Origin: Parvibaculaceae bacterium Mf 1.05b.01
GTDB lineage: Bacteria > Pseudomonadota > Alphaproteobacteria > Parvibaculales > Parvibaculaceae
Direction: 5' to 3'
Assembly: GCA_000509225.1 (NCBI GenBank)
Contig: BAOK01000001.1
Span: 2,526,914 to 2,590,913 of the forward strand
Length of the DNA stretch: 64,000 nt
The notes under the pieces are model-generated. The model made no database searches. It was not told where the DNA came from and saw only the letters and a list, made by a program, of their open reading frames with translations. This document shows positions 52,280 through 62,082 of the stretch, piece after piece. The position numbers were made by a program, and so were the translations under genes. Every line of letters begins with the position of its first letter. Position 1 is the first letter of the stretch.

Positions 52280-54619
52280 CTAGTCGGTCTGGCGGCTGAT
52301 GGACAGCCCCAACAATATTTCCAGTCGGCGGCTCACAGAGCGCACCTGGTCAGCAAAGATCTTGCGGTCTCCCGTCAAAGTCTCGCCATTCTCAGCAATG
52401 AGGCCTCTATGATCTGCGAGTTTATATGCAGTTTCGTAAAGGGTCTTTGAAAGGGATTCTTCTGAAAATACCCGCTGCAGCAAATGGGCCTGCGCTCCAT
52501 AGGTCATGCAGAGCTGCAGGAATTCCTTTTTATTTTCAATAGGTTGCCCACCCCGCTGCACCAGCGCATCGGCCAGCACCTGATAGGCATCGATGAAGGA
52601 GCGAAGGACGCCCTGCGACACAACAGGCTCGCGGGCTTCCAGAAGGGTCCGGGCTGACGCTTCGCCTTCCTGCAGGCGGGCCTGCCAATTGGGATCGCGT
52701 TCCGCCATTTTCTCGCGCACTTCCTTCAGGAAATCTTCGCGGGTGGCAAAATAGAACTCGAACTTCAAAAGATCGCGGAGCGCCAGGGCTTCGCGCCAGA
52801 ACGCCATCTCCGTGTCCTTTTGTTCTGCTGCATGGAGCAGGGCCAGTTCAATAATGGCGTCAGTGACAAAGAAATGGATCGCTGTGTTTCGGTAATAGGC
52901 CGCCTTGTGATACTGCCCGGCGGCAATGTGGAACACGGCGCCGAGCCCTGAATCATGGCGGGTCACAACCCCATTTTCTTCCAAGGAAGTCAGGGTCGCT
53001 TCAATCTGGCTTGGGGTGCGCAGCTTGTCATTGCCACCGACAACCGGAATGTTCCGACTGTCCACCAGGTCCATCCAGGAACAGACGGTGCGGGTAAGCC
53101 CTTCCAGCGTTCTTGCCCGCGGGCCGTTGGCCAAGAGGATCAAGGTCAGAAGCGAGGTCAGATTGATTGGCGAGGCATCGTTTAATCGAACAGCGGCGCG
53201 GATCGCAATTTGCTCAACCAGCTTCTTCTTATCTGTATCCGGTAAATCCTCGTTGAGGCTTTCGCCAGGCAAGACATCCAATGCGGTGACCGGCTCTCCG
53301 AAGCGGACGTAGATTTTGTGATCTGATCCTTTGCCGGTGATGAATTTCAGGAACCAGCTGGCGCCTTCGGGCTTCTTGTCCTGCCCTTTTTGCTCAATGA
53401 CATAGTCATCAACTTCGGTGATCTGATCATAGGTCACCGAGACAGGCACGAACCGAAGCCCATGGGTCTTGGTTCTAACAATGGACTCAACCACATAGTT
53501 CATCAGGCCGTAGCGCGGCGGCAGCAGTTTTCCGGTCCGTGACCGCGTGCCTTCCAGAGCCCACATGAGCGAGAAGCGCTTTTCAACCAGATAGTCCACA
53601 TAGCGGCGAAAGGTCGCCTTGTAGATGTCATTGTCCTGAAACGCGCGGCGAAGGAATATGACGCCTGAATTGGCCGCCAAACGACCAATACCAAACGTGT
53701 TGAGGTTGATACCCCCAAATGTCAGCGGCACGGGAATGTTGTGCTCAAAGAGCACGGTCGAGACCGCCATGGTGTCCAGCATGGATTTATGGGTGACCAA
53801 CAGAACGACCGGTCCCTCTTCCATCCATTGACGGAGCTGCTCTAGCTCTTCTGGCTCATAGTCTATGTTTCCGTCGTGATGACTACGGCAGGCCCGGCGA
53901 TAGAGGCCCATTGCAATATCAAGTGAGACGGGCGTCTGGCGCGCGCTCATTTCGTCCAGATAGGTTTTGGTCTCTGTCTCAACTTCGGAAAGAGATCGAC
54001 CCAAGGTTCCTGCGAGCGCGCCAAGGTCGCGCTGGAAAGACGGGCTGGAGACAACATCTCCCATCAGGAGGCGCGCAACCTTGTAGCGCGCACCGCGAAT
54101 GCTGCGCTCTGCCCGATCAAGGGCAATTACTGCCTGGCGCACAACAAATTCCGGCAACCGGGTCGTCCGGACACCTTCTGATCCCCAGGTTTCGTCAAAG
54201 CGTTCACGAACCGTACTTAAGAAAGCACCCTGTCCTTCCGCCACCCGCAATCTGTCTGGCGCGGAGCCGCCCATCAGCTTTTGCCGAAAGCGGCCGGGTT
54301 TTTCGAAGACGGTTGCGAGCCAGGTGTTCACAAATGACTTGCCGTGGCGCACGTCTTCGCTGGGCTTCCAGATGACCCGCAACGGCTGCAGCCAGGGGTC
54401 GCCTGAAATATCGCCACCATCCATCAGGGTTTTCAGTTCTTTGTGGCCACCGTCGCGCGCATCGCCGATCACGACGAGCTTGGCGTCACTTTCAGAATGG
54501 CGCGGATGCTCTTCGATCCACTTGCGAATGCAATTGAGCTCAAACGAGCTGCCAGCCTCCACAAGGAAAACGGTTTCCGCTTCCCTTTCCGGCATCTGCA
54601 CTACGACGTTTTCCGACAC
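52280..54619 (-). CDS. plsB: Glycerol-3-phosphate O-acyltransferase (PlsB type)
   Basis: 779 residues. Motif I VTHKSMLDTM (H-x4-D), then FGGINLNTFGIGRLAANSGVIFLRR, motif III ALEGTRSRTGK and motif IV VPVSVTYDQI. The N-terminal 200 residues and the helical C-terminus match the long PlsB family. It makes lysophosphatidate from glycerol-3-phosphate and acyl-CoA or acyl-ACP. Alphaproteobacteria usually depend on PlsX/PlsY, so this copy is probably for storage lipid. It follows the WS/DGAT gene by 39 nt. Confidence 0.93.
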   Translation of the reverse strand: MSENVVVQMPEREAETVFLVEAGSSFELNCIRKWIEEHPRHSESDAKLVVIGDARDGGHKELKTLMDGGDISGDPWLQPLRVIWKPSEDVRHGKSFVNTWLATVFEKPGRFRQKLMGGSAPDRLRVAEGQGAFLSTVRERFDETWGSEGVRTTRLPEFVVRQAVIALDRAERSIRGARYKVARLLMGDVVSSPSFQRDLGALAGTLGRSLSEVETETKTYLDEMSARQTPVSLDIAMGLYRRACRSHHDGNIDYEPEELEQLRQWMEEGPVVLLVTHKSMLDTMAVSTVLFEHNIPVPLTFGGINLNTFGIGRLAANSGVIFLRRAFQDNDIYKATFRRYVDYLVEKRFSLMWALEGTRSRTGKLLPPRYGLMNYVVESIVRTKTHGLRFVPVSVTYDQITEVDDYVIEQKGQDKKPEGASWFLKFITGKGSDHKIYVRFGEPVTALDVLPGESLNEDLPDTDKKKLVEQIAIRAAVRLNDASPINLTSLLTLILLANGPRARTLEGLTRTVCSWMDLVDSRNIPVVGGNDKLRTPSQIEATLTSLEENGVVTRHDSGLGAVFHIAAGQYHKAAYYRNTAIHFFVTDAIIELALLHAAEQKDTEMAFWREALALRDLLKFEFYFATREDFLKEVREKMAERDPNWQARLQEGEASARTLLEAREPVVSQGVLRSFIDAYQVLADALVQRGGQPIENKKEFLQLCMTYGAQAHLLQRVFSEESLSKTLYETAYKLADHRGLIAENGETLTGDRKIFADQVRSVSRRLEILLGLSISRQTD

Positions 54620-54658
54620 ACTTTCTCCTCCAGGTCTCCGTTGAGGAAACCTCTCTCC

Positions 54659-56113
54659 CTATTCAAGATAGACGACTGTTTGATCTTCCCCATCATCGTC
54701 TTCAACCAGTGCTTTGTATTCTTCAAACGACGCCTGCACACACTCCGCATAGAAAGACGGATCAGGCAGCATTTCCCTGTCGGCCGTGACACAGACCGAC
54801 AATTGATCCTGGTAGCCGGTAATGGCGTGGAAAATCCCCATGCCGTCTCCGAGCGGTGCCAAACCATAAGATCGGACGAGTTTCGCGCCTGAAAAATACA
54901 TGTCATGGGGAATGCCCGGAACGTTTGAGACAAACGTATTGCAGACCGGCTTGATGCGGGAAATCCACTTCATGCCTTCTGCCGACCGAAAGAACCAGGA
55001 TGCGGTTGCGGGACTGACAAGCCCCATCACGCTTTCCAGCATTTCCGAACCGCGGGTCTGAGCCAGCTGCTTGGCATCATCGGTACGCATTTTCACCGCC
55101 TGGAGCCGTTGCAGCGGATCTGCAATGTCCGTCCCCATAGCGACCGTCATATCCGTGATCTGGTTGCCAGCTTCCATACCCGCGGGCCCAGTGCGCACGG
55201 AAATGGGGCACATGGCGACCAGCGATTCATCTGGCAGTTCGTTTGTTGCCGCTAGGTAGCGGCGCATCGCACCACCGCAAACGGCGATCGCCACATCGTT
55301 CACTGACGCGCGTTCCACCAGCTTTTTGATGTGCCTGAAATCATCCAGTTTGAAGTCGACCGCTTCAAAGACGCGGTAGGGCGAGACTTCTTTGTTGAAA
55401 CGGGTCATCGGCGCTGACGGCGCGCTCGCCACATTGTTTTCAGACTTCAGCCGACGGGCTTTCAACTCGCCCCTCACCAGCGAGAGCGCCGACTGAGCGG
55501 TCGTCAGCGGCTGACGAGCCAGAGACGGGAGCGACTTGGTGATCATCGCCATGTCGCTGGGCAACGGTTTGGCGGTCTTGGCTTCTTGCAATGGCGCCCG
55601 CGGCGGCGCGGCCTTCTGGGTTTCTGAGTGAAGGGCCTGCAAGAGCGACACCGTCCCCATTCCGTCGACCACCATGTGATGGAGCTTCACCAACACAGCG
55701 AAGCTGCCCTTTGGCAGCCCCTCAACCTTGTCCAGTCCCTCAATGACGTTCACCTCCCAAAGGGGGCGGTTCATATCGAGTGGGCGTGAGTAAAGACGCG
55801 ATGCGAGAATACAAAGCTGACGCCAGTCACCCGGCTTGGGCAATGACAGATGGCGGACATGGAATTCAACATCAAAATTCGGATCTTCTGCCAGATAGGG
55901 CAAATCAAGATCGAAGGGTACACGCACCAGGCGCTGTGTGAACGGGCCCCAAAGATGGAGACGATCCTCAATCCAGGAGAGAATCTCCTTAAAGCGTACC
56001 TTTCCACGACCAGCGGTCGATTGATCGTAGATCATCAGCCCACCTACGACACTCGGTGTGCGCTGAGTGTCTGCGTAGAAAAACGAAGCGTCTGTATTTG
56101 ATATGCGCCGCAT
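54659..56113 (-). CDS. Wax ester synthase / diacylglycerol acyltransferase (WS/DGAT)
   Basis: 484 residues. Catalytic HHMVVDG (H145, H146, D150, G151) in a condensation-type N-domain; PLWE at 117-120; C-terminal motif with SVNDVAIAVCGGAMRRYL. It esterifies diacylglycerol or fatty alcohols with acyl-CoA, making triacylglycerol or wax ester on the inner face of the membrane. First gene of the operon; divergent from gpsA. Confidence 0.95.
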   Translation of the reverse strand: MRRISNTDASFFYADTQRTPSVVGGLMIYDQSTAGRGKVRFKEILSWIEDRLHLWGPFTQRLVRVPFDLDLPYLAEDPNFDVEFHVRHLSLPKPGDWRQLCILASRLYSRPLDMNRPLWEVNVIEGLDKVEGLPKGSFAVLVKLHHMVVDGMGTVSLLQALHSETQKAAPPRAPLQEAKTAKPLPSDMAMITKSLPSLARQPLTTAQSALSLVRGELKARRLKSENNVASAPSAPMTRFNKEVSPYRVFEAVDFKLDDFRHIKKLVERASVNDVAIAVCGGAMRRYLAATNELPDESLVAMCPISVRTGPAGMEAGNQITDMTVAMGTDIADPLQRLQAVKMRTDDAKQLAQTRGSEMLESVMGLVSPATASWFFRSAEGMKWISRIKPVCNTFVSNVPGIPHDMYFSGAKLVRSYGLAPLGDGMGIFHAITGYQDQLSVCVTADREMLPDPSFYAECVQASFEEYKALVEDDDGEDQTVVYLE

Positions 56114-56356
56114 GGAGCCCTTCCTTCAGGCGTGTCCTTGTCGTCCCCAGCAAGATCAGCTCCCCACAACTGACAATTCGTCAATCGCTTGCCCGTCTTG
56201 CCTTTGATCGTACACAGAGAGACTTACCTTATGCCAGTGCAACTTCCCGTATTTAGGACATTTTTCCGCCCCCGACCGCCCGCCCTCGGTTGGCAGAGCC
56301 CGTGACTTACGCTTAACATCCTTAAAAACAAGTTGGTAAAGGGAGACGCCATCCAT

Positions 56357-57400
56357 ATGAACGACCAGATCCGCAATCGCCAAGAGCGCAATAACCCGAT
56401 GCATCTCAAAGTCAGCGTGCTAGGGGGCGGGTCCTGGGGCACAACCGTTGCCGCGCTGGTCGCCCGCAATGCTGAGACCAAGCTCTGGCTGCGGAACCCT
56501 GACGCGGCCACCGAAGTGAATGTCCTCAACACCAACCGGAAATATCTGCCCGACGCCAAACTGCCGGAAACCTTGAGCGCCACCACCTCTCTGGAAGAAG
56601 CCGTGTCAGATGCCGACGTCATCGTGATGGGCATTCCCTCCCAGCAATTCAGAAAAGTGCTGGAAGACGCCAAGCCCTTCATTCGGCCTTGGGTCCCTGT
56701 GATCAGCCTGTCGAAGGGGCTCGAGCAAGGCACGTCGCTCCGCATGACCCAAATCATTTCCGAGGTCCTGCCCGGTCACCCCCCAGGTGTGCTGACCGGA
56801 CCCAACCTTGCCCGCGAAATCATGGCCGGATCGGCTGCGGCGAGTGTGCTCGCCATGGAAGACGAAACCGTCTGCAACTCTCTTCGATCCGTGTTCCAGT
56901 CCGGCCTTTTTCGTGTCTACACCAATAATGACCTGATCGGTTGCGAACTGGGTGGCGCCTTAAAGAACATCATCGCGATTGCCGTGGGCATGGGCGATGG
57001 ATTGGGCGCTGGGGATAATACCCGCGCTGCCGTTATCACGCGCGGTCTCGCAGAACTCACCCGGCTTGGGGAAGCGCTCGGCGGACGGGCGGAGACATTT
57101 GCCGGTCTGGCGGGCATGGGGGACCTGGTTGCGACCTGTACCAGTCCACAAAGCCGAAACCGTCATGTCGGGGAAAAACTCGGTAAAGGCCAATCGCTTG
57201 AGCAGATTATCGACGAGATGCACATGGTTGCTGAAGGCGTCAAGAGCGCGCCGGTGGTGATGAAGATTGCCGAGGAAGCCGGCGTCACCATGCCGATCGC
57301 CGAGGAAGTTTTTAACGTGGTGCAAAACGGCGCGACGCCGCAACGGGCATTCCGAGGTTTGCTCAGAATGGCCGCTGGGTCAGAAGCAGATCCTGGTTAA
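56357..57400 (+). CDS. gpsA: Glycerol-3-phosphate dehydrogenase [NAD(P)+]
   Basis: 347 residues from the ATG at 56357 (GGGAG 11 nt upstream); an ATG at 56399 just before VSVLGGGSWGTT is an alternative. Nucleotide motif LGGGSWGTTVAALVARN, then GIPSQQFRKVL, LSKGLEQGT, GPNLAREIM and catalytic K in GGALKNIIAIAVGMGDGLGAGDNTRAAVITRGLAE. It makes glycerol-3-phosphate from DHAP, the entry substrate for PlsB. It converges on the lipase gene with a 4-bp overlap. Confidence 0.97.
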   Translation: MNDQIRNRQERNNPMHLKVSVLGGGSWGTTVAALVARNAETKLWLRNPDAATEVNVLNTNRKYLPDAKLPETLSATTSLEEAVSDADVIVMGIPSQQFRKVLEDAKPFIRPWVPVISLSKGLEQGTSLRMTQIISEVLPGHPPGVLTGPNLAREIMAGSAAASVLAMEDETVCNSLRSVFQSGLFRVYTNNDLIGCELGGALKNIIAIAVGMGDGLGAGDNTRAAVITRGLAELTRLGEALGGRAETFAGLAGMGDLVATCTSPQSRNRHVGEKLGKGQSLEQIIDEMHMVAEGVKSAPVVMKIAEEAGVTMPIAEEVFNVVQNGATPQRAFRGLLRMAAGSEADPG

Positions 57401-58863
57401 GCGACTGCTTTGGTGCCGATAGGAGTGGCCGTTGGTCGATAGAGGCCAACCACGTCGCCTTCAATTTCCTCAAGCAGATTGTCCAGCGTGTGGCTGATCA
57501 TGCTGCAATTGCGGATCATCTCAACCTGCGGCCAGGTTGCAGCTTCCCCTTCCGCGATCAGATATTCCATCTCTTCACGGTCGAGTGGAGCGAGCAGTTT
57601 GCGCGGGTCCCAGAAACGGCGGCGCGGGATAATGTTGATGTCCGCCGTGTATTCCTGAAGCGCAACGGAGTGGAACATGTTCAGCGCAGAATTCACACTT
57701 GGCAGGCTGCGCGTCATCTGATCAGAGAAATTGCGTGTTGCGCGGAACCATTCTTTGGTGGCACGGCTGCCCAAATTCCAAAGATGGCCAAACAAGCCAC
57801 TTTCGCCATTGGGGTTCTGAATGGTCCAGAGGATGATCGGATTGGTCTGGCTGGCGATGAAGTGGTTCACCCCATAAAGACGGGCGAGGCGCTTTGCCGG
57901 CATATCGTCTGTGACGGAACCATCGATCCAGCGCATATCTGAAAGGTATGGCTGTTTTTCACCATCAGCGTCACGGGCCATCAACATGACAGGCGGGAAA
58001 ACACCTGGCACAGCACAAGAGGCCATCACCGCCTCGCGCACCAGCACGTTTGGCGACGTGATCGCGTTTAAGAGACGCGATGCCTGCATTTTCTTGGTCG
58101 GCGCAACAGAGACATTGATGTGACGACCGGTCAGCTGAAAGGCTTCGGCAAATGTGAGGTCTGGAATCCAGGCCTCAACCATTTCGCGCAAATCCTCTGT
58201 CTGGATGCGGTCACGCCACCCCAGCACGGAAGTCACATGCGCTTCCTCGATTGTCGCTTCAATCTCGATGTCCGCTTCAAAGAAAGGGACGAGCTCTTCA
58301 TCAGAATGAGTTCCGATCACCGCTGCGGTCAAAGCGCCTGCGCTTGATCCGGAGATGACCCGCGGCAGCAGACCTTCCTGCGCCAGCGTTTTGATCACGC
58401 CGATATGGAATGGCCCAAGGGCACCCGCCCCACTCAGCATAAGAGCAGACCGCCCGAAGCAATGGCTTGCTCTATGGAAGAAGTCGAGCTTCTCCGCTTT
58501 GGTAATGACGTTGGAGCGCACCTTTGAAATGTGAATGAGAGAGCGTGTTACCTCATCTACATAGTCAGTAATGAGACGCTTTGTGCCCACTTTCGACCGC
58601 GTATAGAGCGAGGCCTTGCCCATACCGCCAAGATTGCCATGAATGCCTTCGTTCAATGCAAACAGAAGCGCGCGGTCATCGCCCGTATCCCGGGCCTTGC
58701 GGATCTCCCGAAGACGTTCGCGGATCGTCGCATAATCATAGCGGCTTGTGTGTTCCTGCCGCTTCCAGTCTTCAGCACCGGACAGCACATCGTGTTCGTG
58801 TGCCGCTTCTTTCCACTCATCATAAGTGGTGGCGTCGTCCATCCTCTTTTGCGCGTTCTTCAT
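57397..58863 (-). CDS. Patatin-like lipase with N-terminal DUF3336 (TAG lipase family)
   Basis: 488 residues. DUF3336 region (about 5-120), then patatin core: oxyanion GAGALG (145-150), nucleophile S174 in GSSAGAL, and catalytic D314 in WIDGSVTDD. This architecture is that of yeast Tgl3/Tgl4 and plant SDP1 triacylglycerol lipases, so it is likely to mobilise stored triacylglycerol. It is next to WS/DGAT and plsB. Confidence 0.92.
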   Translation of the reverse strand: MKNAQKRMDDATTYDEWKEAAHEHDVLSGAEDWKRQEHTSRYDYATIRERLREIRKARDTGDDRALLFALNEGIHGNLGGMGKASLYTRSKVGTKRLITDYVDEVTRSLIHISKVRSNVITKAEKLDFFHRASHCFGRSALMLSGAGALGPFHIGVIKTLAQEGLLPRVISGSSAGALTAAVIGTHSDEELVPFFEADIEIEATIEEAHVTSVLGWRDRIQTEDLREMVEAWIPDLTFAEAFQLTGRHINVSVAPTKKMQASRLLNAITSPNVLVREAVMASCAVPGVFPPVMLMARDADGEKQPYLSDMRWIDGSVTDDMPAKRLARLYGVNHFIASQTNPIILWTIQNPNGESGLFGHLWNLGSRATKEWFRATRNFSDQMTRSLPSVNSALNMFHSVALQEYTADINIIPRRRFWDPRKLLAPLDREEMEYLIAEGEAATWPQVEMIRNCSMISHTLDNLLEEIEGDVVGLYRPTATPIGTKAVA

Positions 58864-59081
58864 CTGGAAGCGATCTCCGACTGTTTACATCTGCAACAAT
58901 TGTGCAGTGCGAATAGAGCGCATGCTAGCCCCATTTGGCACGCTTCATGTAAATTACGCGTCAAATATGTTAATCAAACGGCACATTTTCCGTCCAAGCG
59001 GTATGATTTCCGGGCCAAATACCCAGTAAAAATGGGGAGATTTCTGCGATTTGCCAGCCTTAGGCCTGGAAATTAGAATTC

Positions 59082-59960
59082 TCAGCCTAACCCGACAGAT
59101 TTTTTGGCCCAGTCCACAAAATCAGAGGTCACTTCTGCGCGATTCGTCTCATTGAACAGCTCATGGCGGGCATTTTTATAGAGCTTTAGATCTATTTTCT
59201 GAATCCCCGCATCGCGATATCGCTCTGCAACAAGGTTGACCAATTCGCCATTCAATCCCACCGGATCGAGGTCACCAGAGAAGATATAGAGAGGCAGATC
59301 TTTGCGAACTTGGCCAATGGCTTCGGGCGTCGAATAGGCGACACCTGCCTCGCCCAACGAGGCGGAGGAGGCATCAGATACCGTAAAGCCACACAGTGGG
59401 TCAGCGACATATTTGTCCACCTCGGCGTCATCACGGCTCAACCAATCCGACTCTGTTCGGGTTGGCGCGAACGCAGCGTTCAATGTTTCAAAAACATTCG
59501 CGTCTGGGTCAGCCACTGCCGCAGCCATCACGTCTACAGCGGTGGTCCCACTCAATGCAGCCGCGTCAATCAGCTCGCTGGCTTCGGTCAGCAGGTGCTG
59601 CAACACCATGGACCCCATTGAGTGCCCCATCAGAACGACCGGCAATCCGGGGAAGTCTTTTTTCGCACGCGCGATGACTTCTTTTTCGTCATCCACAAGA
59701 CCGCGCCAGCCTGCTTCCCCATAGTCGCCCAATTTTGAGGCATCGGGCACGGTTGCGCCGTGACCGCGGTGATCATTGGCATAGACAACAAAGCCGACAG
59801 CGTTCATTGCCTCCGCCAACCGGGCGTAACGCAGCGCGTGCTCGCCCATGCCGTGAGCAATCACGAGAATGGCGCGGGGGTCTTCTTCGCCCTGCCAGCG
59901 ATGAACCACCGGACACTGATCATTTGGAGATGTCGGCAATGTGAAGTGGTCGTAGGTCAA
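59082..59960 (-). CDS. Monoacylglycerol-lipase-like alpha/beta hydrolase
   Basis: 292 residues from the TTG at 59960. Blocks ILVIAHGMGEHALRYARLAEAMNAVGFVVYANDHRGHG, nucleophile GHSMGSMV, FSGDLDPVG (Asp) and NARHELFNE (His) form a full triad of the monoacylglycerol lipase/lysophospholipase type. The TTG overlaps the stop of a 13-codon reading frame (59998-59957), which has GGAGGGG 8 nt ahead; a TTG at 60026 would give a longer protein. It fits the last step of lipid breakdown. Confidence 0.85.
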   Translation of the reverse strand: MTYDHFTLPTSPNDQCPVVHRWQGEEDPRAILVIAHGMGEHALRYARLAEAMNAVGFVVYANDHRGHGATVPDASKLGDYGEAGWRGLVDDEKEVIARAKKDFPGLPVVLMGHSMGSMVLQHLLTEASELIDAAALSGTTAVDVMAAAVADPDANVFETLNAAFAPTRTESDWLSRDDAEVDKYVADPLCGFTVSDASSASLGEAGVAYSTPEAIGQVRKDLPLYIFSGDLDPVGLNGELVNLVAERYRDAGIQKIDLKLYKNARHELFNETNRAEVTSDFVDWAKKSVGLG

Positions 59961-59998
59961 AGTAACGCGTTCCCAAATAAGTGTGATTTGACGGCCAT
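59957..59998 (-). other. 13-codon leader reading frame with strong ribosome site
   Basis: ATG at 59998 with GGAGGGG (60013-60007) 8 nt upstream encodes 13 residues, and its TGA overlaps the TTG start of the hydrolase (TTGA). It may couple translation to the weak TTG start. Confidence 0.5.
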
Positions 59999-60071
59999 AC
60001 TGACATCCCCTCCAATGATCCGACAAGACACCAGATCATGTCTGGGAACATAAGGGCGCTGGGAGGCATTC

Positions 60072-62060
60072 ATGACTGCTGAAAATACCGAAACAAGCTG
60101 GGCCAAAGTGGCTGAAGTCGACGACCTCGCAGAAGGTCGCGTCATGACTGTTACAGCAGGCACGCTCTCTCTCGCGCTGACACATTTTTCCGGGCAGTAC
60201 GCCGCCATGGACAATCGCTGTCCCCACCAGGGCGGGCCGCTCGGCGAAGGCTCGATTGAAGACGGTATTGATGGCCAGTGCTGGCTGCGCTGTCCCTGGC
60301 ATGGGTGGGATTTTGACCCCTTGACCGGCAAACCTCCGGGGGGTCACGAAGATACCGGCCAGCAAATGTATCCTGTTGAAGTGCGCGATGACGGGATTTA
60401 TGTGGAAGTACCCGCAGAACCTGAAAGCCCGCGCACGATCTCACATGTCATGGCCGACACGATGATCAATTGGGGCGTGAAACGCGTCTTCGGCATGGTG
60501 GGCCATTCCAATCTTGGTGTCGCCGAAGCGTTGCGGATGAAAGAGCGGGACGGCGAGCTTGGCTATATCGGCATTCGCCATGAGGGTGCTGCCGCCTTTG
60601 CCTGTTCAGGCTATGCGAAACTCTCCGGCAAGCCGGCGGCCTGTCTTGCCATTGCAGGCCCGGGTGCAACCAACCTTCTTACCGGTTTGTGGGATGCCAA
60701 AGTCGACCGGGCACCTGCGCTTGCGCTGACAGGGCAAGTGAATGTTCAGGTGCTTGGCCCAGGCTCATTCCAGGAGATCGATCTCGCCTCTGCATTTGAG
60801 AGTGTCGCCCATTTCTCGCAGACAGTTTTACACTCCTCCAAACATGCGGAACTGATGACGCTTGCCTGTCGAAGCGCAATTCTTAATCGAGATGTGTCCC
60901 ATCTCATCTTCCCGGACGATGTGCAGACAATCCCTGCCGACGACAGCGTCGAAGCAGGCAGTCCGGATGGTCGTCTGGGGGATATGGCTGTGACACCGTC
61001 TGATGCTTCTATCGCTCAGGCGATCGATCTGATTTCAAAAGCCAAACGTCCCGTGATTATTGCTGGCTATGGCGCGCGCGATGCGTCTGACGCGGTCATT
61101 GCCTTTGCCGAGCGCCTTAACGCACCAGTGCTCACAACATTCAAGGCCAAGGGGCTGATCTCCGACAAGCATCCTTGTGGGGCTGGTGTGCTCGGACGCT
61201 CCGGCACACCGATTGCCAGCTGGTTCATGAATGAAGCTGACCTGCTGATCGCCCTTGGCAGCTCATTCTCCGATCATACCGGCATCGAAAAATCGAAGCC
61301 CATTGTCCAGGTGGACTTTGATCCCATGCATCTTGGCAAGACACACCCTGTCGATTGCCCGGTGCTCGGCGACATTGGGCAGGCACTTGCCGCTTTTGAG
61401 GCAGGACTGCCAAAGACCCTCACCGCAGAAGACCAGACACGGGAGATCGCTGAACGCTGGCAAATCTGGCGCGACGAAAAGAAGAGCCGCGCTCAGGATG
61501 ACCGAGGCGACGGCCTTAACTCAGCCAGCATTTTTGCGTCGCTTACGGAGCTAGTTCCCGAAAACGCAGTCATTGCCGTTGACGTGGGGAACAATACCTA
61601 CTCCTTCGGGCGCTATTTTGAGTGCACTGACCAGGACGTGCTCATGTCTGGATATCTGGGCTCTATTGGCTTCTCGTTTCCAGCCGCCATGGGTGCCTGG
61701 GCAGCGGTTCAGGATTTCCCGGAATATGCGGGCCGGCCGGTCGTCTCCGTTTCCGGCGATGGTGGATTTGGACAGTATATGGCGGAGTTCACCACTGCCG
61801 TGAAATACGGGATGAATATCACCCACATCCTGCTCAACAATTCCGAACTTGGAAAAATTTCCAAAGAGCAGAAGGCAGGTGAATGGCCGGTCTGGCAAAC
61901 CACGCTGCACAATCCCAGCTTCGCTGCCTATGCACGGCTCTGTGGGGGTCACGGCGTTAAGGTGACTGACAAGGCAGAACTCGCCCAGGCGATCCAGGAG
62001 GCCCTGGCGTACGACGGACCTGCATTGGTGGAAATCATCTCAGACTCGGATTTGCTCTGA
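60072..62060 (+). CDS. Rieske [2Fe-2S]-thiamine diphosphate enzyme fusion
   Basis: 662 residues. An N-terminal Rieske domain (about 8-113) has C50-P-H52 in NRCPHQGGPLGEG and C74-P-W-H77, all four cluster ligands. From 121 on it is a complete acetolactate-synthase/pyruvate-oxidase-like ThDP enzyme: catalytic E171 in RHEGAAAFACSGYA, GPGATNLLTGL, a central domain (about 313-445), and the ThDP motif GDGGFGQYMAEFTT..LLNN. It starts after GGGAGG (5 nt). A soluble redox 2-oxoacid decarboxylase or oxidase with built-in electron transfer is plausible; the substrate is unknown. Confidence 0.9.
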   Translation: MTAENTETSWAKVAEVDDLAEGRVMTVTAGTLSLALTHFSGQYAAMDNRCPHQGGPLGEGSIEDGIDGQCWLRCPWHGWDFDPLTGKPPGGHEDTGQQMYPVEVRDDGIYVEVPAEPESPRTISHVMADTMINWGVKRVFGMVGHSNLGVAEALRMKERDGELGYIGIRHEGAAAFACSGYAKLSGKPAACLAIAGPGATNLLTGLWDAKVDRAPALALTGQVNVQVLGPGSFQEIDLASAFESVAHFSQTVLHSSKHAELMTLACRSAILNRDVSHLIFPDDVQTIPADDSVEAGSPDGRLGDMAVTPSDASIAQAIDLISKAKRPVIIAGYGARDASDAVIAFAERLNAPVLTTFKAKGLISDKHPCGAGVLGRSGTPIASWFMNEADLLIALGSSFSDHTGIEKSKPIVQVDFDPMHLGKTHPVDCPVLGDIGQALAAFEAGLPKTLTAEDQTREIAERWQIWRDEKKSRAQDDRGDGLNSASIFASLTELVPENAVIAVDVGNNTYSFGRYFECTDQDVLMSGYLGSIGFSFPAAMGAWAAVQDFPEYAGRPVVSVSGDGGFGQYMAEFTTAVKYGMNITHILLNNSELGKISKEQKAGEWPVWQTTLHNPSFAAYARLCGGHGVKVTDKAELAQAIQEALAYDGPALVEIISDSDLL

Positions 62061-62082
62061 TCCCAGAGCATGCAAAAACAGC

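Noticed and set aside
58864-59081. Sigma-54 promoter (TTGGCACG near 58936)
   Set aside because: The -12 element TTGC is missing at the required distance, so only the -24 half matches.
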